Below, piece by piece: positions 18,702 through 28,503 of a DNA stretch of 64,000 bases. Under the pieces are notes generated by a model. That model worked only from the letters and a program-made list of their open reading frames with translations, was not told where the DNA came from and searched no databases. Position 1 is the first letter of the stretch. Each line of letters opens with the position of its first letter. Source of the stretch: Chryseobacterium tructae (GTDB lineage Bacteria > Bacteroidota > Bacteroidia > Flavobacteriales > Weeksellaceae); the NCBI RefSeq assembly GCF_030409875.1, contig NZ_JAUFQR010000001.1, forward strand, positions 2,170,001 through 2,234,000, read 5' to 3'. Position numbers and translations under genes: made by a program.

Positions 18702-21700
18702 ATGAAATATTTTATAAAAATTTTAGCTTCCATTACACTTTTGTTGGGGGCTGAATGCAAGATATATGCAGCAGACTATTATTGGGTTGGTGGATCCGGG
18801 AATTGGAGTGATATTAATCATTGGCGAATTTCATCAGGTGGAAATATACTTCCAGCTGTAGTTCCGGGGAAAACAGATAATGTTTTTTTTGATGTTAATT
18901 CCGGATTTACATCAGGAAGCAAGACTGTTACGGTGAATGTAGTGGCCAATTGTCACAACATCATTTTTTCAGGAAGTACTGTAGCACCTACGATTATATC
19001 TTCAACGGGTACCAATGCTTTGAATATTTATGGTTCCTCAGAATGGCAGAACGGTATGAGCCACAAGATTACAACCACAAATTATCAGAATAACAATGAA
19101 CATAGAACCATTAAAAGTAATGGAGTAGTTATCGGTGATAATACCTGGTCAGGGACTGTTAATTTCTATGAAACCCAATCTATCAGTTTATTAGATGATT
19201 TTAATGTTAAATACATTCTCAATCAATATGCAGGAACTTGGAATACTAATGGTTTTAGGGTAGATTTAGGATCTGATTTTGCATCTCAGTCCAATGCTCA
19301 GAAAACGATTAATCTTAGCAATTCACATATCTATCTTAATGGGGTTATCTCTTCTTTCAATACAAAAGCGGCGAATACTGTTTTTAATTCAGGAACTTCT
19401 GTCATTCATTTTACAGCTCAGGTAACCAACTCAAGTCCTTCTTACGGAATTCAGGGTTCTGCAGGGCAGATCTATTATGATGTTATCTTTGAAAATCCTT
19501 TATCAACGGGTACCGCAATTGGTACAGGAGGAACATTATCAGGTTCACTTAATTTTCATCATGTTGAACTGAAAGGTGGCGGGTATATTTATGGCTTTAA
19601 TCGGTATAACCAGCTTATTCTGGCTCCGGCTAAGACATTTTATCTAGAATCTAATACAAACCAAACCATCAACTCATTATTTTCCCTGGATACTCCGGCA
19701 TGTGAAGGATGGTCAACAATTAAAAGTATGTCTGATGGTTCAGCTGCTAATATTTCTATGCCATCAGGCTCTTTAGTTCAGGTATCAGGAGTAGTCATGA
19801 AGGATATTAAAGCCTCTGGTGGTGCCAACTTTATTGCGTCCAATTCTATTAACAATGGAAATACTTCCGGCTGGATTTTTCCGTCCTATACTGGGCAGAC
19901 TCTTTATTGGGTAGGAGGTTCAGGTAACTGGAATGATAAACTTCATTGGTCTCAGGCTTCGGGAGGAGTTGGAGGATATTGTGTGCCGGGACCGGGAGAT
20001 AATGTATTTTTTGATGGCGGTTCTGGATTTACGTCAGGAAGTAAGACAATCACATTAGATAATGTTTCCTATTGTCACAACATCATTTTTTCAGGAAGTA
20101 CTGTAGCACCTACGATTATATCTTCAACGGGTACCAATGCTTTGAATATTTATGGTTCCTCAGAATGGCAGAGCGGTATGAGTCACAAGATTACTACCAC
20201 AAATTATCAAAATAACAATGAACAGAGAACTATAAAAAGTAATGGAGTGATTACTGGAGATAGTGGTTCGTCAGGAGCTGTCAATTTTTATGAAACTCAG
20301 TCTATCAGTTTATTAGATGATTTTAATGTCAGGTATAGTCTCAATCAATACGCAGGAACTTGGAATACCAATGGTTTTAGGGTAGATTTAGGATCTGATT
20401 TTTTATCCCAGTCTAGTTCTCAGAAAACAATCTATCTTAGCAATTCTCACATCTATCTTAATGGTATTATTTCTTCTTTCAATACAAAGGCGGCTAATAC
20501 TGTTTTTAATTCAGGAACTTCTGTCATTCATTTTACAGCTCAGGTAACCAACTCAAGTCCTTCTTACGGAATTCAGGGTTCTGCAGGGCAGACCTACTAT
20601 GATGTAATTTTTGAAAATCCTTTATCAACGGGTACCGCAATTGGTACAGGAGGAACATCAGCAAGTTCACTTAACTTTCATCATGTTGAACTGAAAGGCG
20701 GCGGGTATATTTATGGCTTTAATCGGTATAACCAGCTTATTCTGGCTCCGGCTAAGACATTTTATCTAGAATCCAACACGAATCAAACAATTAACTCATT
20801 ATTTTCCTTAAATACTCCGGAATGCGAAGGATGGTCAACAATTAAAAGTATGTCTGATGGTTCAGCTGCTAATATTTCTATGCCATCGAGTTCTTTAGTT
20901 CAGGTATCAGGAGTGGTCATGAAGGATATTAAAGCCTCTGGTGGCGCCAGTTTTATTGCGTCCAATTCTATTAACAATGGAAATACTTCCGGCTGGATTT
21001 TTCCTTCCTATACTGGGCAGACTCTTTATTGGGTAGGAGGTTCAGGTAACTGGAATGATAAACTTCATTGGTCTCAGACTTCGGGAGGAGTTGGAGGATA
21101 TTGTGTTCCGGGACCGGGAGATAATGTATTTTTTGATGGCGGTTCTGGATTTACATCAGGAAGTAAAACAATCACATTAGATAATGTTTCCTATTGTCAT
21201 AACATCATTTTTTCAGGGAGTGCTGTAGCACCTACAATATTATCTTCAACCGCGACAAACACCTTAAATATTTATGGTTCCTCAGAATGGCAGAAAGGTA
21301 TGAGCCACAAGATTACAACCACAAATTATCAGAATAACAATGAACATAGAACCATTAAAAGTAATGGAGTAGTTATCGGTGATAATACCTGGTCAGGGAC
21401 TGTTAATTTCTATGAAACCCAATCTATCAGTTTATTAGATGATTTTAATGTTAAATACATTCTCAATCAATATGCAGGAACTTGGAATACTAATGGTTTT
21501 AGGGTAGATTTAGGATCTGATTTTGCATCTCAGTCCAATGCTCAGAAAACAATTAATCTTAGCAATTCACATATCTATCTTAATGGGGTTATCTCTTCTT
21601 TCAATACAAAGGCAGCTAATACCATTTTAAATTCAGGAACTTCAGTCATCCATTTTACAGCTCAGATAATTAATTCAAGTTCTTCGTACGGGATTCAGGG

Positions 21701-22688
21701 TTTTGCAGGGCAGACTTATTATGATGTTATCTTTGAAAATTCTTTATCAACGGGTACTGCCATTGGTACAGGAGGAACATCAGCAAGTTCACTTAACTTT
21801 CATCATGTTGAACTGAAAGGAGGCGGGTATATGTATGGTTTTAATAAATATGATCAATTAATTCTTACGGCAGGAAAATCTTATGTGTTTGAGGCTGGGA
21901 GTACCCAGACCATTATTTCAAAATTATATGCATCAGGAAATCCATGCTATATTATTTACCTTTTAAGTTCGGCTTCAGGGATAAGAGCAAATTTGAATGT
22001 TCAAGGAGGTTCTTTAAATTTTGATTTTGGTAATATTAAGGATATAAATGCTGTACAGCCGTTGCATTATGGAGAGAAGTCTACCAATGCAGGAAACAAC
22101 ATGAATTTTGTTTTTGAACCCTATAACCCGGGTAGTTTCGAAGGTTTAGGAAATGACTGGAACTGTCATGAATATGATAACACCAATGTGAATTCTTATA
22201 CGCTAAGTGCTGATAGTTTTTTTCCTGGTCCATCTACTACTTTACAATGGACAAAGATTGATGATCCAAATCATGTAGAAATATTAAGCAATGGTTCAAA
22301 AATTGATCTTCGACCGTATGGGTACGGAATTTATCAGCTTGATGTTACTTATTCTACAGCAGGTTCTCCTGATTATTGTACCGTTACAGAACAAATTGCT
22401 ATCAACAGAAAGATAGGTGTACCTTCTATTAATACTATTAAAGTATGCAAAAAGAAGAGCAATACATTAGCCGATATTATTGTTTCGGGACAAAATATTA
22501 AATGGTATAAAGATGAAACTTCTTTATCAGTGCTTCCTCTTACTACTATTATTACAGATGGTCAAACCTATTATGTAACACAAACTGATAATAATTGTGA
22601 AAGTAATAGGTATTTATATACTGTTCAAATCACAAATTGTCAATCACAAAGTATGATAAATCCTGTACTTCCTTTTAGAACAAAATAA
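18702..22688 (+). CDS. Large repetitive surface protein (three 375-aa repeats, Ig-like C-terminus)
   Basis: 1,328 aa with a signal peptide (MKYFIKILASITLLLGAECK...YAA). Three tandem units of about 375 aa each open with YWVGGSGNW and NVFFD...SGFTSGSKT, a beta-helix-like architecture seen in Bacteroidota surface adhesins. The third unit is shorter at its end. After it comes NDWNCHEYD and an Ig_7-like domain (TLADIIVSGQNIKWYKDETS, TYYVTQTDNNCES). The protein stops at NPVLPFRTK without a type IX sorting domain or CHU_C domain, which proteins of this type usually carry. It probably acts at the cell surface. Confidence 0.75.
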   Translation: MKYFIKILASITLLLGAECKIYAADYYWVGGSGNWSDINHWRISSGGNILPAVVPGKTDNVFFDVNSGFTSGSKTVTVNVVANCHNIIFSGSTVAPTIISSTGTNALNIYGSSEWQNGMSHKITTTNYQNNNEHRTIKSNGVVIGDNTWSGTVNFYETQSISLLDDFNVKYILNQYAGTWNTNGFRVDLGSDFASQSNAQKTINLSNSHIYLNGVISSFNTKAANTVFNSGTSVIHFTAQVTNSSPSYGIQGSAGQIYYDVIFENPLSTGTAIGTGGTLSGSLNFHHVELKGGGYIYGFNRYNQLILAPAKTFYLESNTNQTINSLFSLDTPACEGWSTIKSMSDGSAANISMPSGSLVQVSGVVMKDIKASGGANFIASNSINNGNTSGWIFPSYTGQTLYWVGGSGNWNDKLHWSQASGGVGGYCVPGPGDNVFFDGGSGFTSGSKTITLDNVSYCHNIIFSGSTVAPTIISSTGTNALNIYGSSEWQSGMSHKITTTNYQNNNEQRTIKSNGVITGDSGSSGAVNFYETQSISLLDDFNVRYSLNQYAGTWNTNGFRVDLGSDFLSQSSSQKTIYLSNSHIYLNGIISSFNTKAANTVFNSGTSVIHFTAQVTNSSPSYGIQGSAGQTYYDVIFENPLSTGTAIGTGGTSASSLNFHHVELKGGGYIYGFNRYNQLILAPAKTFYLESNTNQTINSLFSLNTPECEGWSTIKSMSDGSAANISMPSSSLVQVSGVVMKDIKASGGASFIASNSINNGNTSGWIFPSYTGQTLYWVGGSGNWNDKLHWSQTSGGVGGYCVPGPGDNVFFDGGSGFTSGSKTITLDNVSYCHNIIFSGSAVAPTILSSTATNTLNIYGSSEWQKGMSHKITTTNYQNNNEHRTIKSNGVVIGDNTWSGTVNFYETQSISLLDDFNVKYILNQYAGTWNTNGFRVDLGSDFASQSNAQKTINLSNSHIYLNGVISSFNTKAANTILNSGTSVIHFTAQIINSSSSYGIQGFAGQTYYDVIFENSLSTGTAIGTGGTSASSLNFHHVELKGGGYMYGFNKYDQLILTAGKSYVFEAGSTQTIISKLYASGNPCYIIYLLSSASGIRANLNVQGGSLNFDFGNIKDINAVQPLHYGEKSTNAGNNMNFVFEPYNPGSFEGLGNDWNCHEYDNTNVNSYTLSADSFFPGPSTTLQWTKIDDPNHVEILSNGSKIDLRPYGYGIYQLDVTYSTAGSPDYCTVTEQIAINRKIGVPSINTIKVCKKKSNTLADIIVSGQNIKWYKDETSLSVLPLTTIITDGQTYYVTQTDNNCESNRYLYTVQITNCQSQSMINPVLPFRTK
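18777..21840 (+). repeat. Three near-identical ~1.12-kb coding repeats
   Basis: The Trp codon of YWVGG lies at 18783, 19908 and about 21030, so periods are 1,125 and 1,122 nt. Long stretches are identical at DNA level (for example the STGTAIGTGG and LNFHHVELKGGGY segments in all three), which points to recent duplication or ongoing gene conversion. Confidence 0.8.
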
Positions 22689-22761
22689 CGTGTATAGATC
22701 TTTGAATATAATGAATATTTTGCATGATATTCTTCTATTCATTTTGAAGGAATTGAAAAAT

Positions 22762-22797
22762 AAAACCGGCAAACATCTTAGATGTTTGCCGGTTTTA
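22762..22797. terminator. Strong bidirectional terminator
   Basis: AAAACCGGCAAACATC and GATGTTTGCCGGTTTT form a 16-bp perfect stem around TTA, with A/T runs on both sides. It separates the surface-protein gene from the convergent astacin gene. Confidence 0.85.
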
Positions 22798-22944
22798 CAT
22801 AGTAGAATCTTCTAAAAGGTTTTTTATTGAAAGTTTAATTCGTTTAAGCCTATAGAAATCTATTCCGGTTTATGTCAGTTATCAACAAATAAAGTCTACC
22901 CCGATTTTATCCAAGGTAGACTCATATTGAGATAAGTAGATTTG

Positions 22945-23787
22945 TTATTTTGGATATACTGTTGCGATAAATTGTTTGTCTGTAGGAGATAAAACAGTAT
23001 TGTTACCCACGCTGAACCCATTTGTTGTCAATGTTGAGCTGATGCTATAATGCATAATGGATAGCTTATCGTAAGCACTATATTGTGTTTGGGAAGTTGA
23101 ATATTTGGCAAAAAGGTTGTTATCTACCTGAGCTTGGCTCCAGTAATTTGGATACCCTGCATAATAGGCATATACTTTTGGCTTATCCCATGGAATAGCA
23201 GCTAAAGGATGTTGATGCTCATGGATCATTCCCAGTGCATGCCCAAATTCATGAATAGTTGTTCTGCTGAATTCTGCATCACTTGTTGAATCATTAAACC
23301 AGCCGAAGTTCATCGTTTCTTTATTAGAAGCTATACTAAGAGCGTCTTTTCCTATATATGAATATGATCCCGCATTGGCGGTGAAGGTAACACGGATCTG
23401 TGCCGTTCCACTGGTGATAAAGTTAAATTTAATGTTGGCATATTGAGACCATTCGTTAGCATATTGCATTACTTTGTTACGAACTTTAGTGGTTCCCCCA
23501 TTAAGACTCACCGTTATCACGCTGCCATTCGGCCATTTTTTACTGGTAACGACTGCTCCTTTTGAAGCTGCTCCTGGAGAATATTCCTGCCCGGGAAGAT
23601 AAACATCTTTACACATTTGCGTGCTTTCGAAACCTGCAGGGATATCCGCTTGGGGTATCGCTTGTAATGATGAGAGTGTTTGTTGTGCTTGTGGGGCTTT
23701 TTCTTCCATGTTGTCATTTGTAGTATTACATGATACTACAGCCATTGAAATAAATGTTCCCAATAAAATCTTTTTGTGTAATTCCAT
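22945..23787 (-). CDS. Astacin-family (M12A) metalloprotease lipoprotein, flavastacin-like
   Basis: 280 aa. The zinc site H179-E-x-x-H183-x-x-G-x-x-H189 (HEFGHALGMIHEHQHP) and the Met-turn SIMHYS are complete. The signal ends in a lipobox (SMAVVSC, Cys20), then a polar spacer and a short propeptide-like region before KKWPNGSVITVSL, the usual start of the catalytic domain. Flavastacin of Elizabethkingia/Chryseobacterium cuts before Asp and is secreted; this one should be membrane-anchored. Stand-alone gene. Confidence 0.92.
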   Translation of the reverse strand: MELHKKILLGTFISMAVVSCNTTNDNMEEKAPQAQQTLSSLQAIPQADIPAGFESTQMCKDVYLPGQEYSPGAASKGAVVTSKKWPNGSVITVSLNGGTTKVRNKVMQYANEWSQYANIKFNFITSGTAQIRVTFTANAGSYSYIGKDALSIASNKETMNFGWFNDSTSDAEFSRTTIHEFGHALGMIHEHQHPLAAIPWDKPKVYAYYAGYPNYWSQAQVDNNLFAKYSTSQTQYSAYDKLSIMHYSISSTLTTNGFSVGNNTVLSPTDKQFIATVYPK

Positions 23788-24330
23788 AATGCTGGTGTTT
23801 TTATGTTGATTAATGTTTTTTTAAGCTTTGGGGTAAGTAGATAATTTACTCTGTGGTGAAATAAATTTATGATAAAAAATAATACTCTTTCTTTTTTTGT
23901 TTTGTAAATTAAGATTAGTAATGTCTACACGGGTACTACATTTAATTGAGTTGCCCTTCTATAAAGGAATATAATTAATATGAAATCATATAATTTTATT
24001 TTTACAGAGATCTCCAATTGACATTTTTAATTGGTTATTGAATGAAATCAAGTCAATAGAGTAGTGTTAGATTCGTAATGCAGCTTCATTTTTGTTAATC
24101 ATTTCGTTAAAAAATCAAAATTTAGTGATTTAATGATAAGTTTTTTGATTGTTTTCAGTTGAAAATGGAAATTCTTTAAAATCCTTTTTTATAAAATAAT
24201 CTATCACAAGAGATTTAAAAATTGTAAGGTTAGCTACTTATATTAAAAAAATCAGCTGGAAAATAGTTTCCAGCCGATTTTTACAGAGTTAGTATAGAAA
24301 AAATGATATGGTTCAGATTGGGGTATTCTT
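23788..24330 (-). other. Gene-free AT-rich region between astacin and C1q-like operon
   Basis: I find no gene in this 540-nt stretch. It holds upstream sequence of the astacin gene and, at 24244-24283, the terminator of the minus-strand operon. Confidence 0.5.
24244..24283 (-). terminator. Terminator of the three-gene C1q-like operon
   Basis: GCTGGAAA/TTTCCAGC stem (24255-24274) with an A-run at 24245-24251, which is a T-run on the minus strand. Confidence 0.75.
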
Positions 24331-25239
24331 TTATTGTTCCACAATAGTCAATGAATTGTAGACACCACTGCTGGAAACATCAAATTGACTGATAGTACCA
24401 TCAAATGCTACTGTGATCCAGGTAAAAGGTCTTAATTTATCCCCTTTGTTCAAATAGACACTTACTGTACAAGCTGAGCCTACAGGAACTGCGTTAGGAC
24501 TTGCTCCGGTATCGGAAGCATATCCGTTATTTGTTTTTACTCTTTGAGTAATGGTACCTGCAGGGTTTCTTACCTCCCAGATCGCTTCAGTTTGATTATT
24601 TCCACCGGTATTTACCTGGCTGGATTGCAATGCGAAAGTAAAGGTTGCAAAATAAACTCCTGTGCGGGGAGCAATAAACTCACCTGTAGCAGGATTGAAA
24701 TTACTGGTAGGAACGCCAGAATCAGAATCCAACTTTTCTGTCCAATTGGTTAAATAGGATGATCGCCTCTGCATAATTCCAGATTTAGTACCTATTTCTG
24801 CAGGATTCCCACTTTCAAATACATAGGTATCTTGGGTTGCTTTATTGGCCATAACGACGATACGAGGTTTGCCTTTTGGAAAAAAACTAACCCAGTTTGT
24901 TCCGTCTGAAAATTCCAGATAGCCTTTCACTCCTATAGCCGGGCTCGCAACATAGCGTAAAGCACCTGCTCCTGCCTGGGTTGCTGTTTTATCAGTGTTT
25001 CCCACTGCAACCGAACCATTGGTTCCGCTTCGTAAATCTATGGCCACTTTCGGATTGGCAACCAATACTCCCAATTTACCAGTATTATCTATAATGACCT
25101 TGCCAGCATCAGTCTTGACTTCAACGGGATGGGTAGGATTGTCTACACCTATTCCTATTTGGGCATTAGCATGAGCCCAGAAAAGCAAAGGAACAAAAGC
25201 GCTCGCTAATTTTTTTATTGTATAATGTTGTTTCATCAT
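24331..25239 (-). CDS. Secreted C1q-like-domain protein, paralogue 3 of 3
   Basis: 302 aa. Signal peptide up to FWAHANA, then QIGIGVDNPTHPVEVKTDAG and a KVAIDLRS segment shared with its two neighbours. The C-terminal half has the jelly-roll pattern GEFIAPRTGVYFATFTFALQ and ends NSLTIVEQ, as in C1q/TNF-like domains (GxFxAPxxGxYxF). Probably a secreted or surface trimer-forming protein of unknown binding specificity. It is last in an operon with 8-12-nt gaps. Confidence 0.72.
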   Translation of the reverse strand: MMKQHYTIKKLASAFVPLLFWAHANAQIGIGVDNPTHPVEVKTDAGKVIIDNTGKLGVLVANPKVAIDLRSGTNGSVAVGNTDKTATQAGAGALRYVASPAIGVKGYLEFSDGTNWVSFFPKGKPRIVVMANKATQDTYVFESGNPAEIGTKSGIMQRRSSYLTNWTEKLDSDSGVPTSNFNPATGEFIAPRTGVYFATFTFALQSSQVNTGGNNQTEAIWEVRNPAGTITQRVKTNNGYASDTGASPNAVPVGSACTVSVYLNKGDKLRPFTWITVAFDGTISQFDVSSSGVYNSLTIVEQ

Positions 25240-25247
25240 TGTTGTGT

Positions 25248-26096
25248 TTAAAGTTCGCTAATACTTAAATTGTTGAATTTTCCGTCATTCAGAGTGTTTC
25301 TTGCAGAACCTATATTGTGTTTAACACTAAATTTAATGGTATTACCCGCTTTAAGGTTGAAAATGGCATTACAGTTTCCACTTATATAATTACTGACTGC
25401 ACCGGCCTGAAAAGCCGGATAAGAATTGATGGTTTTATAGGTCTGAATATTCTCAATATTACGGTCGCTTTCTATGGCAGTCTCTATAAAAGTATTTTTA
25501 GGAATATTGCCGTTATCTAAAGTAATATTGAAAGACACCAGGTAAAATCCATCACGAGGAGCGGTAAAGATACCTGTAGAAGGATTAAAATCGCCATTAG
25601 GGGTTGTTCCCAGATCCACTGTTTCAGTCCAGCCTGACAGATAGACTGTAGAATTGCTTCCGATACTTTGAGCACTGCTTTTATTGGCATTTACAAGAGC
25701 TTTGGTAGGAGGAGTAAGTGGAAGAGCAATCCATTGTTCACCGTCAGAATATTCTAAAAAGCCACTGGTATTATAACGTATTGTGCCCATGCCGGATTCA
25801 ATAGGTGTTTGAGTACTGGTTCCAAGACCAATGAGCCCTTTATTATCTGATGAACGAAGATCTACTTTCGTAATAGGATTTAAAACCCCAATGCCCAGAT
25901 TCCCTGTTGAGCTTACAACCACATCATTTGATAATTTTGATGCATCTGGAGCTGTACCATTATCTTTTCCAGCATCAATTTGTAAAGATTGCAAAGGAGT
26001 ACTAGTAAATAAACCGACTTGAGCAGCTATGGTACCTGATGAAGTAAATAGAACAAAAGCTAGTAATTGATTGATGATGCTAAATTTCATTTTCAT
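25248..26096 (-). CDS. Secreted C1q-like-domain protein, paralogue 2 of 3
   Basis: 282 aa, same plan: signal peptide, QVGLFTSTPLQSLQIDAGKD, KVDLRSSDNKG, SGFLEYSDGEQWIALP, then a jelly-roll (STGIFTAPRDGFYLVSFNI) ending NNLSISEL. The variable loops differ strongly from the neighbours while the framework is kept, suggesting different ligands or partners. Spacing: 8 nt to the next gene, 12 nt from the previous one. Confidence 0.72.
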   Translation of the reverse strand: MKMKFSIINQLLAFVLFTSSGTIAAQVGLFTSTPLQSLQIDAGKDNGTAPDASKLSNDVVVSSTGNLGIGVLNPITKVDLRSSDNKGLIGLGTSTQTPIESGMGTIRYNTSGFLEYSDGEQWIALPLTPPTKALVNANKSSAQSIGSNSTVYLSGWTETVDLGTTPNGDFNPSTGIFTAPRDGFYLVSFNITLDNGNIPKNTFIETAIESDRNIENIQTYKTINSYPAFQAGAVSNYISGNCNAIFNLKAGNTIKFSVKHNIGSARNTLNDGKFNNLSISEL

Positions 26097-26108
26097 AATA
26101 ATCTATTT

Positions 26109-27014
26109 TTAATGTTCTATAATGGTTAAATTATTAAATCCATCATCCGGATTAGTGGGATCTGCAGCGTTAGTAGTAACTCTGAGAGCCACGGCTCCAC
26201 TTGATACCAGGTTATGCCAAAGTCTGGTTGCCACCTTGGTACCTGTAGTTAAGGTAAGGGTTACCGTACTTGATCCTCCTGCTTGGGTCGATCGGGTCGA
26301 ATTTGCATCATCAGCAGTACCTGTCATAGATTGTCCGAATGTTTTATAAACAGAGGCAAGGATAGTATTGGTAGAGGTATTGTAAAATTGGGATTCTACC
26401 CTGGAGCCATCATTGATAACTGCACCATTAAAATTGAAGGTCAAAAGAAATGTGTAAGTACCGTCACGAGGCGCAGTAAAAATACCAGATGCTGTATCAA
26501 AGCTATTGCTCATATCTCGCACAAGATTCCAATTATTGATAGTAGTAGCAGTACTTTGTGTTATTGATTGGGTGGCTATTTTACGAGCGACAACCACCGC
26601 TTTTTGAGGAGCTATATAAGCTTTATGCCAAACCACTCCGTCCGAAACTTCAATTTTAGGGCCTACAGGTATATTGGTCACATCATATCTTACGGCTCCT
26701 GCACCAGCTTCTACAGCAGTCATGGTCGTTGTGCTAAGCCCTAAAGAATTTTCACTCCCTGCGGATCTCATATCAAGTTTTACCAATGGACTAAGAACTC
26801 CTGCTCCAATAAAACCTGTGGTCTTATTAATAATGATATCATTAGCAGCTTGTAGTGGAAGAGGGGTTCCACTCATTGCATTATCTCTTGCTCCATCTAT
26901 ATGTAGAATTCCTTGAGGATTAGCTGTTCCTATACCAACTTGAGCAAATACAGGATTAATACATAAATACATAACTCCTAAGCTGAGGAGTAGAAAACGT
27001 ATTTTTTCTTTCAT
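26109..27014 (-). CDS. Secreted C1q-like-domain protein, paralogue 1 of 3
   Basis: 301 aa, first gene of the operon. Signal peptide (MKEKIRFLLLSLGVMYLCIN, cleaved near PVFA), QVGIGTANPQGILHIDGARD, VKLDMRSAGSENS, then ASGIFTAPRDGTYTFLLTFN and the end FNNLTIIEH. Three tandem paralogues of this build could form a hetero-oligomer or serve as interchangeable surface lectin-like modules; both are inference. Confidence 0.72.
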   Translation of the reverse strand: MKEKIRFLLLSLGVMYLCINPVFAQVGIGTANPQGILHIDGARDNAMSGTPLPLQAANDIIINKTTGFIGAGVLSPLVKLDMRSAGSENSLGLSTTTMTAVEAGAGAVRYDVTNIPVGPKIEVSDGVVWHKAYIAPQKAVVVARKIATQSITQSTATTINNWNLVRDMSNSFDTASGIFTAPRDGTYTFLLTFNFNGAVINDGSRVESQFYNTSTNTILASVYKTFGQSMTGTADDANSTRSTQAGGSSTVTLTLTTGTKVATRLWHNLVSSGAVALRVTTNAADPTNPDDGFNNLTIIEH

Positions 27015-27546
27015 TTGTTTGGTTTTTTTCGTTTGAATTATAGTGAAATTTTGATCAGGATACCACCATGTGGTATTAAAAAATGGTTATTTATTAAGTT
27101 GATTTTGAGTGTTTTAAATCCCAATATAATCAGATATGTTTTTCATATTTAATTAAAGCTCAAAATTATTGCATTAATCTGATATATAAAGTGTTGTGGA
27201 CGTAGATATAGTTCGATGGCGTTCTGGATGTAACTCGATAAATAAGCCTAAAACTGATCAGATTTTTTATTCATGCACATAATAAGACGATAGAGATGGG
27301 GGAAATATCTTTAAGAAGATTTTTGCTTTGAAAAATTCATGAACTGCAGAACGGTATTTAGAACTAATGGGATAAGGGCATTCAGAGAATATTTGCATTC
27401 TCTTCATGAATATAGAATAAAAGCTTCCCTCGGATAGGAAATTATTTTAACGCAAAAACAACAGTATTTGCATTGAGGTTGAAGACCATAAAGTGATTGC
27501 CTTTATTATGGAAGATTAGCAAGGGAATTACAATATTCCTATTTTT
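27015..27546. other. Gene-free region upstream of the C1q-like operon
   Basis: No supported ORF. There is a weak palindrome around 27379-27405 (AGAGAAT/ATTCTCT), but no promoter or RNA signature that I can defend. Confidence 0.4.
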
Positions 27547-28503
27547 TTATTCTCCAAATAATCTCAATGGCTTTTTGGGACTATATTCTATAATTCGTAA
27601 ATCTATCATTTTTTGTGTATGGAAAATGACTTCATTGGGGAAACAAAAATTAATTTTCATAAGCTGTAATTCATCATATACTTTTGTTTTGAAGCAAGTT
27701 GTATTTCTGATGATTTCTTTAATCTTATCCTTTAATAACCTGTTGAGCCCAATATTTAATTTTGCAAAGTCGTTTAATAATTTTTCGTCAATATTCTTAT
27801 AACCTACTTCAAAAATAATTTTATCTTCAATTTTTGTGAACAATTCATTAGGGATTCGAAGAACGCTTATTTCGTTAAATTCATTTTCATCCGGATAATA
27901 ATCAAATAATCCTGACCAAAATTTCATAAGTGAAGAAATGGATATAAAATGGAACTTTGGGTTTTCATTTAGTTGATCCCTTTCAATATATGCCAGCCAG
28001 ACAGGCATGAGAATAGAGTTTTGAAGATTGTTTAAGGCTTCTAATTCTGTTATATAAATTGAAAAAAAAGTATCCTCGTTATTATGAAACGCAATTTTTT
28101 TGCGGCATTTAACATCAAACAAAATCGTTCCCATATCTTTTATATTAACCAGATAATCGGCTCTCTTTGATTTTGTTTTTTCTAATAGAATTCCTGAACG
28201 TTCTATACCAAAAGGGCCTTGTCCAATATATAGATAAGGAATGTTATTCTTTTCCAATAGCTCTTTGAACCGAAGCTCTCCTCTAAGCCCATCTTGCTCA
28301 GTAGATGATAAAAAGTTGAGGATCTCAATACCATTAAATTTGTTTTCATGGTCAAAGACATTATACTGATTTGCAGAATAAGATTCTGTTATTTTAGAAC
28401 GATTTCTGGAGTCTCCTTTACAAACCAGGATAGAATTTTTTTCATAATTAAAATCAATGTAGCTCATTTGTTCTGTGTTTTTATTGATAATTACGGAAAC
28501 CAT
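27547..28503 (-). CDS. PD-(D/E)XK nuclease-like protein of unknown function
   Basis: About 318 aa from the ATG at 28503; a start at 28467 (MSYIDFNYEK) is equally possible, while the longer frame to 28680 begins with an implausible extension. The middle shows GELRFKELLEKNNIPYLYIG, then KRADYLVNIKDMGTILFDVKCRKK: an early Glu, Asp, then D-x-K on a beta strand, the active-site order of PD-(D/E)XK nucleases. The C-terminal half has no familiar domain. No methyltransferase or other defence gene is adjacent. A nuclease role is inferred from the motif only. Confidence 0.5.
   Translation of the reverse strand: MVSVIINKNTEQMSYIDFNYEKNSILVCKGDSRNRSKITESYSANQYNVFDHENKFNGIEILNFLSSTEQDGLRGELRFKELLEKNNIPYLYIGQGPFGIERSGILLEKTKSKRADYLVNIKDMGTILFDVKCRKKIAFHNNEDTFFSIYITELEALNNLQNSILMPVWLAYIERDQLNENPKFHFISISSLMKFWSGLFDYYPDENEFNEISVLRIPNELFTKIEDKIIFEVGYKNIDEKLLNDFAKLNIGLNRLLKDKIKEIIRNTTCFKTKVYDELQLMKINFCFPNEVIFHTQKMIDLRIIEYSPKKPLRLFGE

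Noticed and set aside
27379..27405. Short palindrome in the region upstream of the C1q-like operon
   Set aside because: Seven-base arms in AT-rich DNA occur by chance; no T-run, promoter or repeat copy supports it.
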